Source: Bombardia bombarda | Lineage: Eukaryota; Ascomycota; Sordariomycetes; Sordariales; Lasiosphaeriaceae | Direction: 5' to 3' | Assembly: GCA_030512295.1 (NCBI GenBank) | Contig: JAULSR010000002.1 | Location: forward strand, 7,068,001 to 7,132,000 | DNA length: 64,000 nucleotides | Part shown: positions 53,087 through 64,000 of the stretch, in pieces | Layout of the letters: the number at the start of each line of letters is the position of its first letter | Position numbering within the stretch: the first letter of the stretch is position 1 | Notes under the pieces: generated by a model | What the model was told of the DNA's origin: nothing | Databases searched by the model: none | What the model saw: the letters and a program-made list of their open reading frames with translations, nothing else | Program-made: the position numbers and the translations under genes

Positions 53087-54768
53087 TTAGACCTTCAAGG
53101 TTTGCATTTCGAGGGCAGCACTTCTGGCGGTCCCCGTTAAGCTCCTTGTCAGATGCTTAAAACTCCATGTGTCCGGAGCGGGGATTTTTGGGGCAAGATT
53201 GCGGAACACGGTCCCATCGCGCTGCAAAAGCCAGTAATAAAAGAGGAATGTCCCGACCGTCAACAGGCCCGATGAAGCGACGTATATCCAGATCATGGAA
53301 GTAGCAGCAATCCGGTTGCTGTCCTGGTCAAAGCCAAAGAAGTTCATCCCGAAGAAGGTCTGTTGCGCCAGGCATTATGGCACCAGACGTCAGCGCGCAG
53401 TCTTGCTACCTTGGGTACTGACAGGGATGAGATGGTTTCACTCACGGCGACGAATGAACCAGGCAAGTATAGCAATGTCAAGGTGGTGATGAACACGGCC
53501 GACTTGTTGAGCTGCAGCATGTTCCGGTTCTGCTCCTTTGCAACGACTTGGTCCCTGAAGGACAGCGTGTCGGTCAGAAACTGAGCAGTCCTCTGTGTCC
53601 GCTGCTGCAAGTGCACCGCTGTCCGCGAGTATCCTACACTCCGGCGGTGATGGTTCTTGAGCTGTAGCGTGCCGGGGTGCTTTGCTACCGCTTCTGACAT
53701 GGAGTCTAGCAGCGCGCAGATCTGTTCAAGAGTCTCTGTAGCACTTCCTAGTATTGTTGGAATTTGGAGAAAGCGGTTCTCAATGTTGATGAGCATGGTC
53801 AGGTTCTCGTAACCTACGCGCAGCGGCTCATCGATAAACGTTGAGAATGTGGTGTTTGCGATGGGCAGGAACCTGCGCTCGAACGATGCGATATACTGTC
53901 GCCAAGAGGGAAAGTAGGTCGTAAACAGGAGCCGGTGCAGCCAGAACGGCTCGGTCTCGGGCCCCTTGTCACCGAGGTTGAGCAGCCAGTTCTCTGCCTG
54001 CTGGTGCCCCTTGGAGTTGGGCGTTGGGCTGAAAAGCAAGAATGTGCTCTGGCACGTCTCGGTATTGTAACGGTGGAACACGCCGCTCTGACGAATCACC
54101 CATTTGTCATCGGCGGGCTTGTACTCTGGGTACTTGATGGTGTATGAGATTTCTGGGCAGGTTCGTGTCAGTCGTGCATCAAGACGTCGACACGAGCCAA
54201 GCAAGGTTGAGGCGCCAAGTACCGATTACACCGTCATGGCGAGTCTCTGTGTAGGGAATGCAGAAGACCTCTTCAAGATCGAGATTTCGCGTGTAAAAGC
54301 ACGATGGGATGTCCCAGAAGGATGATGAAGAGCCAATGCCATGTTTTGACGCGATGAGATCAAGCATAGGCCTTGTGATTTGAAGTGGTCGCCACGAGTT
54401 TTTCTGACATATTGATCTGGTGGGCAAGTCAGAGGCGGTCTCCAACTATTGGCTGCTGCCGCCATAGATAGACCTAGAATAATGGCCTGCACTCACATTA
54501 AGCGACATGAGTATTTGTCTTGCGGTGTGCTGTCGAGATGAGCAGCCAATTCATCCAGTGTCGAGAACTGAGTTTGCCTGGCATTTGGTGCAGGCTGTTG
54601 GGGCTGTTGGGGCTGTTGGGGCTGTTGGGGCTGTTGGTCCTGGCTAAGCCTAGGGATTGTTTCCGGCAACGGTGTTGACGGCTGGGATTGAGGCGCGTCC
54701 ATGTCAACATCGATGAAGCGCACTGGTTCATTCACTCTGTCGACAAAGCAGCTATCAAGGGACGCCAT
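53087..54768 (-). CDS. CorA-like membrane protein, about 481 residues
   Basis: The ATG at 54768 starts an N-terminal region with a Gln-Gln-Pro repeat. Three introns (54496-54417, 54222-54153 and 53445-53360) are phase-consistent. After a soluble domain with helical stretches (for example NIENRFLQIPTILGSATETL, TLSFRDQVVAKEQNRN), two membrane helices close the protein. Helix 1 is SAVFITTLTLLYLPGSFVA, followed directly by TFFGMNF, which carries the GMN signature of CorA magnesium channels. Helix 2 is MIWIYVASSGLLTVGTFLFYYW. CorA proteins form pentamers whose GMN loop selects hydrated Mg2+. Fungal members with large variable N-terminal domains are common in accessory regions, and whether they transport ions is not established. 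Confidence 0.8.
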
Positions 54769-54786
54769 TGTGGGTGCAAATGCAAA

Positions 54787-54832
54787 TTGCTTGGAGAAGT
54801 AATTGCTTGGAGAAGTAATTGCTTGGAGAAGT
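54787..54832. repeat. Tandem 16-base repeat TTGCTTGGAGAAGTAA, about three copies
   Basis: Three head-to-tail copies lie 20-65 bases upstream of the CorA-like ATG, so they fall in the 5' leader. The last copy is truncated. Confidence 0.8.
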
Positions 54833-55172
54833 GTCAAGTGCCGCCCAGGAGAGAGAAGGATCACGGACAATGTTATTACAGTCTATGGTTGATGAGGTAG
54901 GATAGGTATACAGTAATGGCACAGAGAAAACTCGAAAAGGGATCATTCAACCCGCGCGAAAGCCCTGATAAACGCCTGAAGCCAGCCCAGCCAGCCCAGC
55001 CAAAACGGCCTCCTCTCCAGGGCAAATTGCAGCCGCCCCAGTGCGCCTAGCTTACCCCGCGCCACTTGTCGCAGACGCTCCGCCTCCTGCCAAGCCCCCT
55101 CGTGGAAGCTTTGCCGCCCTCAGTTAATCGAGTCGATTGCTAGCCCGAGCCCCTCGAACGGCGAACAGTCCT
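54833..55172. other. Intergenic, CorA-like gene promoter
   Basis: Some 340 bases with a small CCAGCCCAGCC repeat at about 54985-55000. No gene was seen. Confidence 0.3.
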
Positions 55173-55573
55173 TCAATAGTCCTCTCGTATCTTACTGCAG
55201 AAATTGTGTCAGAGAATACCAGATCACGATCAAGCGGTTCAAGTTGGCGGCTCTTACTCAATTTCTTCATCCTCGACCTTTCTTGGCGCGGTAAACCTCC
55301 ACTGGTCATCCAGCTGCTGCATGCCGTTCCCTTCCGTCAGCACGGGTCGATTCGGTCAACTTACAGGCTGAGAAAAACAGAGCAGGGACTCACGGTGATT
55401 TTAAAGTCCTTTTGCCCCGGAAAGAGCTCCTCCAATAACTCCTGCAGCGCATCCCTTTTCAGATATCGCGAGACGACATTGTGGGTTACAGGGCCTGTTA
55501 TTGTCTTCGGCGACGGCTCTGGTCCGAGTTCCATTATGGGCTTTATTGGCGGCATTTTGATGATGAAATGCAT
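55173..55573 (-). CDS. Small hypothetical protein, 80-86 residues
   Basis: I do not recognise the family. The ATG at 55573 (or 55555) opens an exon with EPSPKTITGPVTHNVVSR and an amphipathic ALQELLEELFPGQKDF. A GTGAGT donor at 55393 joins, in phase 0, to a CAG acceptor at 55317 or 55314, giving QLDDQWRFTAPRKVEDEEIE. The frame can stop at TAA 55256-55254. Alternatively a canonical intron (55257-55195, GTAAGA, CTGAC branch, TTCTGCAG) joins seven more residues and a TGA at 55175-55173. Good splice sites and an acidic C-terminus make it a likely real gene. No signal peptide or membrane segment. Confidence 0.5.
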
Positions 55574-56501
55574 GGACTGGTCGATCTCAGATGAACAGGT
55601 GGTTTATTATTCGTATTACAATCAGAAAAGAAATTCGTCTGTTGAGTGCAGTGCGTGCAGCTGGCAGCCATCATCTCACCCTTTGCTGTCTGGACGGTTA
55701 AATACGGCAGCGCAGAGAATGGCTGCCTCCCATCTTGGGGAGCACAGCTGAGCAGATCATGCACCTGCCACGTCATTACTGGCATACCTACCTATCGATA
55801 GGCGAGGTGGTGCGAATGGAGTCATTGCCTGGCCGGGTCGCCAACGTTGGAAGCCACTGCGTTTCAATGCGCGGGAAGCCTCCTGCCTAAGGTGCCTGCC
55901 TAAGGTGCCTGCCTAAGGTACCTGCCTACCTTAGGTAAGTAAAATTTCACCGAAAATCGCGGTATCCTCAACTCTTATTTTGGAGATGGGATTCCACTGC
56001 GAGACCGCGAGCGTCTTGGGCACCAGCGTCACTTCGTCGCGTGACAGACGGCGCATTATTTACACATTCCGCAGCAGGGCAACTTCCGGGTGGGCAGTGC
56101 CCCGCGCCCAGCGCCCCCCTGTTCGACTGCGCTACTGCAATGTCAGGCCGGATGGGAAGGTTGCATCAACTGTGGGAAGAAGCTCTGGACAAGTTCGGAT
56201 TTAACCATGCGGGTGAGCGATTGGTCATTGGTCGATGGGCCTTTGGATTCACCAAATATTGAATGCACAGTTGCGCTAGCGATCCGTGTGTGTCTCCTAA
56301 CCGGATCAAGTCACTGGGGGACGTGATGATGGATCCAACCCGGGAACACCAGATTTCCCTTTGATTAACATCGGCATAGCATCCCTTCTCACGGGATCAC
56401 CAGCTGTGAACACGTTGCATCCGTGCCATGGGATGTAACTTGACGAGGTGTCCGTACTTCGCACTGACTTCGCACTGACTTCGCACTCAGCCTGCAAAAA
56501 C
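55574..56501. other. Intergenic, permease upstream region
   Basis: Contains the GCCTGCCTAAGGT tandem repeat (listed separately). Two CTTCGCACTGA direct repeats lie just before the permease ATG (56456-56485). Open frames at 55980-56326 show no domain. Confidence 0.35.
55881..55936 (+). repeat. Tandem 13-base repeat GCCTGCCTAAGGT plus inverted CCTTAGGT copy
   Basis: Three near-perfect direct copies end in CCTACCTTAGGTA, which is the inverse complement of the core CCTAAGG. The same CCTTAGG/CCTACC element recurs elsewhere in the window (about 6785, 12260, 59100, 61195). Confidence 0.8.
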
Positions 56502-58714
56502 ATGTCGAGACCCCTCGAGCTCCCCGACTGGGTCCCCGACTGGGCTGTGCCTAGCAGGACAGCCCCTGAGGATCCACCAGACCCGAAGCCACCACCACAG
56601 GAGCCGCCTCGACAGGACCCCGATCCGCCACAACCCCGACCACCGCCGGCCCCGACGCCAGACCTACACTCTGACGATGAAGGACCAACCGGCCGTCAAC
56701 CGTCGCCGCCAGACACAGACACCCCGACTGAAAGCAGGAGTGGCAGCCAGCCAGCCCCGGTAGGTGGTTTCACCTCGGCTCCGCCCATCAAGATCATCGT
56801 GACGCCAAACCAGGACCGCACCGTCAAGCGAAAGCTGCGTGGTATCCACTTGTTCATGATCACCATCAACGGCACCCTGGGCACGGGTCTCTACTGGCGC
56901 GGAGGGCAGATTCTCGAGCTCGGCGGGCCCCTGGCTGTTCTCCTTTCCTTCCTGTTCGTCGGCGCCCTCGCCTGGGCCGTGATGCAGTGCATCACCGAGA
57001 TGCTGTGTATCTGGCCCATCCCCGGCGCCCTGTCCGTCTACGTCAGCGAGTTTGTCGACGTGGAGCTGGGCATCGCGGTGGGCATCGCCTATTGGTTTAC
57101 CTATTCTGTCTCGTTTGCTGCGCTCATTGCGACGGCCGCTGCAGAGTTTGACTTTTGGCCCGCCTTCTTCGTCAACAAGGGCATCGATGGCGGCATTGTG
57201 TATCTCTGCATCCCGCTAGTGCTGGTTCTAATCAACGCGTTTGGGATCAAGGTCTATGGCATGATTGAAGTGGTGTCGGGCACCATCAAGATTCTCTTCC
57301 TTGCCACGATAATGGTGTGTCTGATCGCCATCAATCTCGGGGCTGGGCCCAGCCACAAGCCGTCCATGGGTGCTCATTACTGGGCTTCGCCCACCACCTC
57401 TTACGACACTGCTGCTGCTAAGAACTGGGCGACGGCCCTGATTATGTCATTGTCCATTTCCACCTTTGCCTACGTCGGCGTCGAGATCGTGGCAGCTTCT
57501 GCGCTGGAGGCCAAATGGCCACGCCATCGCCACGAGGGTCGGACAGACTCTGGCGTCTCGGGCCGTTCCAACGACACCCTCATCGGCAACTCAGTCAAGT
57601 TCTCAGCCATCTTCATCTCGGTTCTCGCCACCATCGCCTACAGCCTGAGCGGCGTCCTTGTCTCTCTCGACATCGACAGGAGCGACTGCCAGCTCCCGCG
57701 CCTCAGCTGGGTCTCGGGGCAGATGGAGTGTATCGGCGAGTCGTCCAACACCACTTCAGCCTTTGTCGCCATCGCCCACGAGTCGGGCATCCCCAATCTG
57801 GATGACGTGTTCAACGCCTTTCTCGTCTTCACGGCTCTGACCTGCGCTAATACGAATCTGTACGTTGCCTCGCGCGCCCTGTTCGGTCTCACCAGCCGGT
57901 TGGATGGCGGCAGCGGCCAGCCATGGCTCCTGCGTGTACTGGCATGGTTTGGCAAGACGAACAGGAGGAAGGTGCCTATGCGGGCCATGGTGTTTTCGGC
58001 CGTTGCGTTCTGCTGGGTGCCCTTTTTGCAGCTACGGGGAGGCACGGGGACGGACACGTCTATTGGAATTGTAAGTGTCTCATGCCTGGCATTCCGGCTC
58101 GTTTCTCATCATATCATGGCTCACTCGCGGATTCTACCAGTTTATCGAAATCCTAGCCGAAATGGGCTCTGTGGGTGTTCTGGTTGTTTGGGCTTGTGAA
58201 TGCGTGGCTTTCATCCGGTACTACCACTGGTGAGTCGATCTCCTTGGAAATGGTCTCTTGAAGGGATATTTTCCTGACTTGATATGTGACTTGCAGCATT
58301 GATCGGCATCGCACCACCCTACAAGAGCAAAAGATCTCGCAAGTCCGGCGTTGGGATATGAACGACTACAATGACTACCCCTATCGCAGCCATGGACAAC
58401 CCTTTCTGGCCTATATGGCCTTGACAGGCTGCATATTTATCATTGTCGTCGCCAACGGCGCAGCGCTGTGGGAAGACTTTCACTACTTGCCGTTCCTGTC
58501 CTCGTATCTTATTGTAAGAGGCCTCCAAGTGTTTTCATCCAGCTTGAATAAGCCCAGATACTGACAACAGGGTTAGCTGCTTGTGTTTATCGCCCTCTGG
58601 GTGCTACTGAAGGTTGTTAGGGGAGCACAATGGTCCTTTGTTGATCTGTCTAACCCAAGGAAGGTGGTGGAAAAGCTGAGGAATTTGCATGATATACGGT
58701 TAGGGGCTTTATGA
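56502..58714 (+). CDS. Amino-acid permease with proline-rich N-terminal extension, about 670 residues
   Basis: A plasma-membrane permease of the amino acid/polyamine/organocation group (PF00324 type). From the ATG at 56502 the first 80 residues are rich in Pro, Asp and Gln (DPKPPPQEPPRQDPDPPQPR). The membrane part then begins KRKLRGIHLFMITINGTLGTGL, which is the family opening. About twelve helices follow, with ALSVYVSEFVDVELGIAVG, AYVGVEIVAASALEA, and LTCANTNLYVASRALFGL. Introns: 58071-58140, 58230-58296 and 58514-58576, all phase-consistent. The C-terminus has QVRRWDMNDYNDYPY and two last helices. Variable loops carry unusual length (KWPRHRHEGRTDSGVSGRS). The substrate cannot be predicted. 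No link to the neighbouring genes is evident. Confidence 0.88.
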
Positions 58715-59340
58715 CTATCAGTCTTGCCTTACGATATTTCAATACTCCACTTGGACACGTGCGATCTGATCCATTATATTTGACATTATATGAGTATACT
58801 TCTGCAATTCTGCACATCTCTTGGCTGCGATAGTTCCGGCCATTTGGTTGCCTTCTGTAAATCCCCCATGCTCCCCCGAGTAAGTACTACCAGTCTTGAT
58901 TTGATACCATTTTGGATAAGTTACCCACCTAGGTTGGTGGGTAGGCAGGCTGTGTCGGCAGTCTGCTAATATTGCATCCAGAGACCGTAGTCCTGAGGTT
59001 TACCTGCAGTACCTCGTGCAGATAAGCCGCCGAAAGTCGTGGCTGTGCCATGCTCCTGCAGGCTGGCGTGGAGGGTAGGTGGAGAGACACATACCCAGTA
59101 CCTAGCTAAGCCTACGCAAGGTAGGTAGGTATATGTAGGCAGGCTCGATGAAGGCAATGGCCCCGCAGATTACCTTACCTACCCCTCCTCATCAATTCTT
59201 GTCCTAGCAGAAAATTCTACAACTTTACCTAGCTACCGTGGCACAGCACAGGATCGATTCAACTTCCACAGACACAATACACTCTTTCTCACCCACAAAA
59301 GCTTCTTGCCGAAAGGCTCATATGTTTCTTATTTCCAATT
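58715..59340. other. Intergenic, HET-gene promoter region
   Basis: Contains several ACCTACC/GGTAGGT short repeats (58925-58950, 59080-59180). No coding frame was recognised. Confidence 0.35.
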
Positions 59341-61089
59341 ATGCGGCTTATCAACACGCAAACCCTCTCTCTCGAGGAATATTTTGGTGATCGCATCCCA
59401 AAGTATGCCATTCTCTCACACACATGGAAAGATGGAGAAGTCAGCTTTCAGGAATGGCAACACGACCGCCAATGTCAGGTCCGCAAGCAGGGATATCAAA
59501 AGATACTTGCTGCGTGTCGTGAAGCAAAAGGACGCTCCTTCAAATACCTCTGGGTCGATACTAACTGTATCGACAAGGGGAGTTCGGCAGAGCTGAGCGA
59601 GGCAATCAACTCCATGTTCAATTGGTATCAACGCTCTGATTTGTGCATTGTCTATCTCGATGACTTCCATTATGATCAGAATAGCGACGATCTGGCCAAT
59701 TTTGCAGATTCGCGCTGGTTCTCCCGCGGCTGGACCCTTCAGGAGCTTCTTGCACCCAGAAACACGGATTTCTTTGACGCCTCTTGGACCTGGATCGGAA
59801 ACAAGTGGTCGCTTCTACATCGCCTCAGTGCGGCCACATCGATAAAAAAACAGTACTTGGAGTCCCCTTTGGATATTCGGAACGCTTCAGTTTCTACCAG
59901 GATGTCATGGGCCGCGAAGAGGCAGACAACTCGCGAGGAAGACATGGCGTACTGCTTGCTAGGACTCTTTGACATCAACATGCCACTCCTTTACGGGGAG
60001 GGCGTCAAAGCTTTCATACGTCTACAGGAGGAGATTATCAAATACAGCACAGATCATACCATCTTCTGCTGGTCCTCCCCACCCTCCCTACGGAATACTC
60101 CACTTTGGGATGGCTGCTTAGCTCCGATGCCGAGTGCCTTCATCAACGGCGCCACCTTCATCACATTGGATTCCTCTCTTTCAGACGAGGTCCCTCCCGA
60201 CTACCAGATGACCAACAGCGGTCTGCGCATCAACATTCCGTTGCTTCATTGCATGGGAACCGATAAAATAAAAATAGTCGTTCTCAATGCAATAAGACAT
60301 CAAGATAAGACATCACGGGTGTGTTTGCTCGTATCGAGAGAGTCGATATCACGACACAATATACTCTCCCGAGAACCCCAAAGCCAGCTTCTTACTGTGC
60401 AGGATGAATGGGTCAAGGACAGTAAGATGGTGTATATCAGACGCGTGCGCCAGAATCATGCCGTTTTCAGTCCGGCTTCAGATGTAAGTTCTGATTCATG
60501 AGCCCTTCAAAAGCATTTGGGACCTTGGGATTTTAACGAACTCATGCTGTAACTGTATTAATCTCTTCTTCTTGCATTTTTCTAGGAATACCTGTCGCAG
60601 AATACATATCAAGGACCATTCGCCATCGTGCCTCTTTGCAAAGATAACATAGTATATGTGTACTGCGCGTCCGAACTATACGGCAATAGTCCCGTTTTAT
60701 ATTTGAAAAACCCTTTTCAAGTTAGCGGGGCTACACCTTTCACGGAATATTCGACACATAAAAGGATAATCGAGAGACAGTCAGACTCTGGCCTGCTCTC
60801 AACCTCTGAGTTTTATTTTACTGTTCGAATGCCCCACACTCTACATCAGCAGCCGTATTTGCTTCCCCTGATGCCAAGTATCGTTGGCGAGACTGTCTGG
60901 GTTATCACAGCGCATTTTCGCCACATGTTACAAAACAAGGCTTGGTCTTCTGAAGTAGAGACTACAATGACTATTGGACCCGATCAAGAGTCCATTTTTA
61001 AGCCTGAAGGGACTCTGGCTCTCTTCAGGAGTCCGGTACGTGTTCGTACGGTCTTCGTGGACATTCCGACGCCTGGTCTCCCAGTTTGA
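59341..61089 (+). CDS. HET-domain (heterokaryon incompatibility) protein, 548 residues
   Basis: The ATG at 59341 is followed by MRLINTQTLSLEEYFGD and YAILSHTWKDGEVSF, the start of a compact HET domain. It continues with GYQKILAACREAKGR, LWVDTNCIDK, DSRWFSRGWTLQELLAPR, SWAAKRQTTREEDMAYCLLG and NMPLLYGEGVKAFIRLQEE. One intron (60484-60585) leads to a C-terminal half of unknown fold (PFAIVPLCKDNIVYVYCASE). The gene is intact and contains no repeats such as WD or NACHT. HET domains mediate allorecognition cell death. It is a distant paralogue of the HET gene at 37117-39390 and lacks the insertion found there. Confidence 0.9.
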
Positions 61090-61698
61090 TACGCGGATGC
61101 CAACGAAGGGAGAAGCGTCTATCTTTGACCTTTTGATCGTTCTACGAAACAATCGAAGGATTTAATATCTTAGTCCTTTTTACCAGGCATGCGTACCCAA
61201 GGTACCTGCCTATGTTTGGATTCGTAATGAACAAGGCAGTCTCTCGATGGGTATCGTGTGCCTGCCTATAGCGACTTCCAGCAAACCCGAGTAGGTTTTG
61301 CCAAGATCATGTCCTTGTACAATGGCTGGATTTGGGATGTAGATCGAGTCAATTGAAATTCATGCGTAGATCTTACATCAGTTACATACCGCGTGCCGTT
61401 TGACTTTGTCAGCCAAAGAACCAAGAATCCCATCCTAATTAATTGGTCTTTGATATGACCGGGATCTATTTGCCGAACGCTACCCTCTCTACGAATAACC
61501 ACAAATATCCCGCGTCGTGGTATCTTTGTATGCATGCGGGGGCGGTTGGTGGTTGGTTGTCCGGCAAAAGAGTTCAACGGCACCGCTTGACTCAAAAGGG
61601 TTGATTCGTACTTCAGTCCTCAGACCTGGGTTTCGCAGTCTGTTGCGATCTCATCCGCCTACTCACCACCCTACAAAGATCTGGCGGTAACCTGAGAT
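61090..61698. other. Intergenic, acyl-CoA synthetase promoter
   Basis: 609 bases. An antisense frame at 61266-61595 lacks any domain. No repeat beyond a CCTACC-type element near 61195 was seen. Confidence 0.35.
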
Positions 61699-63718
61699 AT
61701 GGACCTTCTAGCAGCCGCCTCCATCCCCGTTCTCGCGGCCGGCACCGCCGCCACCGCCGCCGGGCTCGCCTATCTCGACGCCAAGCTGCAAATCCGCAAG
61801 GACCTGCGCTGGCTCCGTGGACGCGCTCGCATACGCAAAGAATGGGACAAGGCAGTCAAGGCACAACGCACATCGCCCTACTACTTCCTCGAAGCACGCG
61901 CCACCGAGCTCGGAAACCGTGAGGCCCTCTGGTCGCGCGTAGGGTGCTACAGCTGGCAGGAGCTGCTGGAATACGCCCACCGCTATGCCGCCTTCTTCCT
62001 GGCGCGCGGGATCCGTCAAGGCGACCTTGTCGCCTTCTTCATGCTCAACTCTCCCGACTTCATCTTCGCGCTGGTCGGCCTCTGGGCTATCGGCGCCGCC
62101 CCTGCCATGATCAACTACCACCTCACCGGGAAGGCCCTGGTACACTGTCTGGCCATCAGCGGCGCCAACCTGGTGCTGATGGACGGCGACGAGGCCGCCC
62201 TGGCGCGAATGGCTGAAGTACAGCCCGAGATGGAGAGCAAGAACCCGTCTCTCCAGTTCGTCGACCTCGCCGATGCACGACCGACCATCTACGCCCTGCC
62301 CCCGACTCGGCCTAGTGACGAATACCGCGTCGACATGGCCGGCTCGGCGCCCCTGGCACTCTTTTACACAAGCGGTACGACGGGGATGCCCAAGGGATGC
62401 TGCCTGCCGGCGCGCGCGGGCTTCTCACACGGCTGGGGCACGACGGCGGGGACGAACCCTGTGCGGGAGCCGGACCAGCGCTACTACGTCTGCATGCCCT
62501 ACTACCACGGCACGGGGGGCATCAACGCCATGGCGCAGCTCATGTGCGGCAACACGCTGTGCATCGCGCCAAAGTTCAGCGTCTCGGGCTTCTGGCGCGA
62601 CATTCGCGACTCGCGCGCCACGTGGTTCGTCTACGTCGGCGAGACCCTGCGCTATCTGCTCGCGGCGCCGCCGTCGCCGCTCGACAAGCAGCACAGCGTC
62701 TACGGCATCTATGGGAACGGGCTGCGCCCGGACGTCTGGCAGCGCTTCAAGGAGCGGTTTGGGATCACCGAGATCTTTGAGTTCTTCAACAGCACCGAGG
62801 GCATGTTTGCGCTGGATAACGAGAGCTTGAACGACTTTACGGCGACGGCGGTGGGGCATCATGGGTTTCTGCAGCGGTGGAGATTCCATCGGTATTATGT
62901 GCCGGTGGCGGTCGATGCTGAGACGGGGGACATTGCGAGGGATCCAAAGACGGGGTTCGCGATGCGCATGCCGTACGAGGTCGGCGGGGAGATGTTGGTG
63001 CAGGTGCCGTTTGAGCGCGAGTTCCCGGGCTACTGGAATAATCCAGAGGCGACGGAGGGTAAGTTTGTGAAGGACGTGTTTAAGAAGGGCGATTGCTATT
63101 ATCGGACTGGCGATGCTTTGCGGCGAGACAGGGAGGGGAGGTGGTTCTTCCTAGACAGGTAAGCTTTCCTGGTTTAGTTGCGATGTATGCCCCCGTATTG
63201 ATGCTGATTTGTGTAGACTCGGAGACACGTTTCGATGGAAGGGCGAAAACGTATCGACGGCCGAGGTCTCGCAGGTGTTGGGCAAGTTCCCCGGTATTCT
63301 CGATGCCAATGTGTATGGTGTCGAGGTACCTGGTCACGACGGAAAGGCGGGTACTGCTGCCATATATATCGACCCAGCTTTGATGACGACGTTCGACCAC
63401 CAGGAACTCCTTCGGTGAGGGTTTCATCAAAAGCCCCGTTCAAGCATCAGCATTCGATACTGATACATTCTTAGGCACGCTCGCTCCCATCTTCCCAGAT
63501 ATGCTGTTCCCATGTTTCTGCGTCATGTCGAGGAGCCTTCATCCACCCACAATAACAAACAGAATAAGATACCCCTGAAGCGCGAGGGCGTCCATCCAGA
63601 CAAGGTGAAGTCTGGAGACAAGATCTTTTGGATTGACCGACACGGCAGAGGCGTCACGTACGTCCCGTTCAGACGGCAGGACTGGGATGATCTGCATGTC
63701 GGAAAAGCGAAGCTATGA
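61699..63718 (+). CDS. Very-long-chain acyl-CoA synthetase / fatty-acid transport protein (FAT1 type), 633 residues
   Basis: An AMP-forming enzyme that activates long or very-long fatty acids with CoA and ATP, and couples this to uptake. The ATG at 61699 gives an N-terminal hydrophobic anchor (IPVLAAGTAATAAGLAYL). The AMP-binding P-loop is LFYTSGTTGMPKG, followed by RYYVCMPYYHGTGG, EFFNSTEG and the ATP/AMP block YYRTGDALRRDREGRW, FFLDRLGDTFRWKGENVST. The last is the FATP/VLACS signature, with AEVSQVL after it. Introns: 63159-63216 and 63415-63474. The end RQDWDDLHVGKAKL resembles the C-terminus of yeast Fat1 homologues. The gene is intact. It probably works in general lipid metabolism at ER, peroxisome or plasma membrane. 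A role in the polyketide cluster 25 kb away is unlikely. Confidence 0.93.
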
Positions 63719-64000
63719 CATAGGGTTGCTATGTTGGTTTTTCTTCGGACGTTGTCCAGTCTGATTGATGTCTTCAATATACGACAAAATGCAACTTGCG
63801 AAGATGTTAGGATTCATTGAAAGAGGGTCGCATACAAGCTCGCTGGTAGAGAGACAGGAAGGAAAGCAATGGCACTAAAGACATGATGTTACCTAACACT
63901 TAACCTGGTTTTCCTCAATTCCCCTTGTTCAAGCAATGTTATATCGACAGCACCTGGCACAACCAGGAGCCGGGAAATGTTTTCGGATGAGGCACATGTT
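63719..64000. other. 3' flank of the acyl-CoA synthetase gene
   Basis: Non-coding to the window edge. Nothing was recognised. Confidence 0.4.

Overview
The window is nuclear DNA of a filamentous ascomycete (Pezizomycotina, most like a Sordariomycete). Genes carry short GT-AG introns (about 50-145 nt) with CTGAC/CTAAT-like branch sites. The families are typical of that group: CFEM protein, GH75 chitosanase, two Zn(II)2Cys6 regulators, a reducing polyketide synthase (PKS), HET-domain proteins, a 2EXR remnant, a kinase/propeller fusion and a CorA-like protein. I saw no convincing tRNA, rRNA, CRISPR or transposase.

Left part (1-14.5 kb): the 5' end of a CFEM protein, a GH75 chitosanase, a wrecked MYND zinc-finger gene, an intact secreted protein of unknown role, and a cytochrome b5-fused sphingolipid-type desaturase carrying four in-frame stops. 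Long gene-poor stretches lie at 5.0-7.8 kb and 9.4-14.5 kb.

Middle part (14.5-36.8 kb): a compact secondary-metabolite cluster. Two adjacent zinc-cluster regulators are followed by a cytochrome P450, a sugar-type MFS transporter, a flavin monooxygenase and a KS-AT-DH-(degenerate ER)-KR-ACP polyketide synthase. The monooxygenase and PKS diverge from one 1.15 kb promoter region that holds a perfect zinc-cluster-like palindrome. The inferred logic is a partly reduced polyketide made by the PKS, then oxidised by the P450 and the flavoenzyme, with local transcriptional control. The product cannot be read from the sequence.

Right part (37-61 kb): an accessory-looking region. It holds a HET protein whose HET domain is split by a poly-Q insertion; two neighbouring genes of one family I do not recognise (a 1159-residue protein with two copies of a C-terminal module, and a shorter paralogue); a decayed 2EXR-like gene; a kinase-propeller fusion; a CorA-like membrane protein; a small conserved-looking ORF; an amino-acid permease with a proline-rich N-terminus; and a second HET gene. 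An acyl-CoA synthetase/fatty-acid transport protein (FAT1 type) closes the window.

Five otherwise healthy genes (chitosanase; PKS twice; unknown-family paralogue; kinase) need a one-base correction inside a G/C homopolymer. This looks more like base-calling error in the assembly than biology. The substitution-type stops in the desaturase and MYND genes look like genuine decay.
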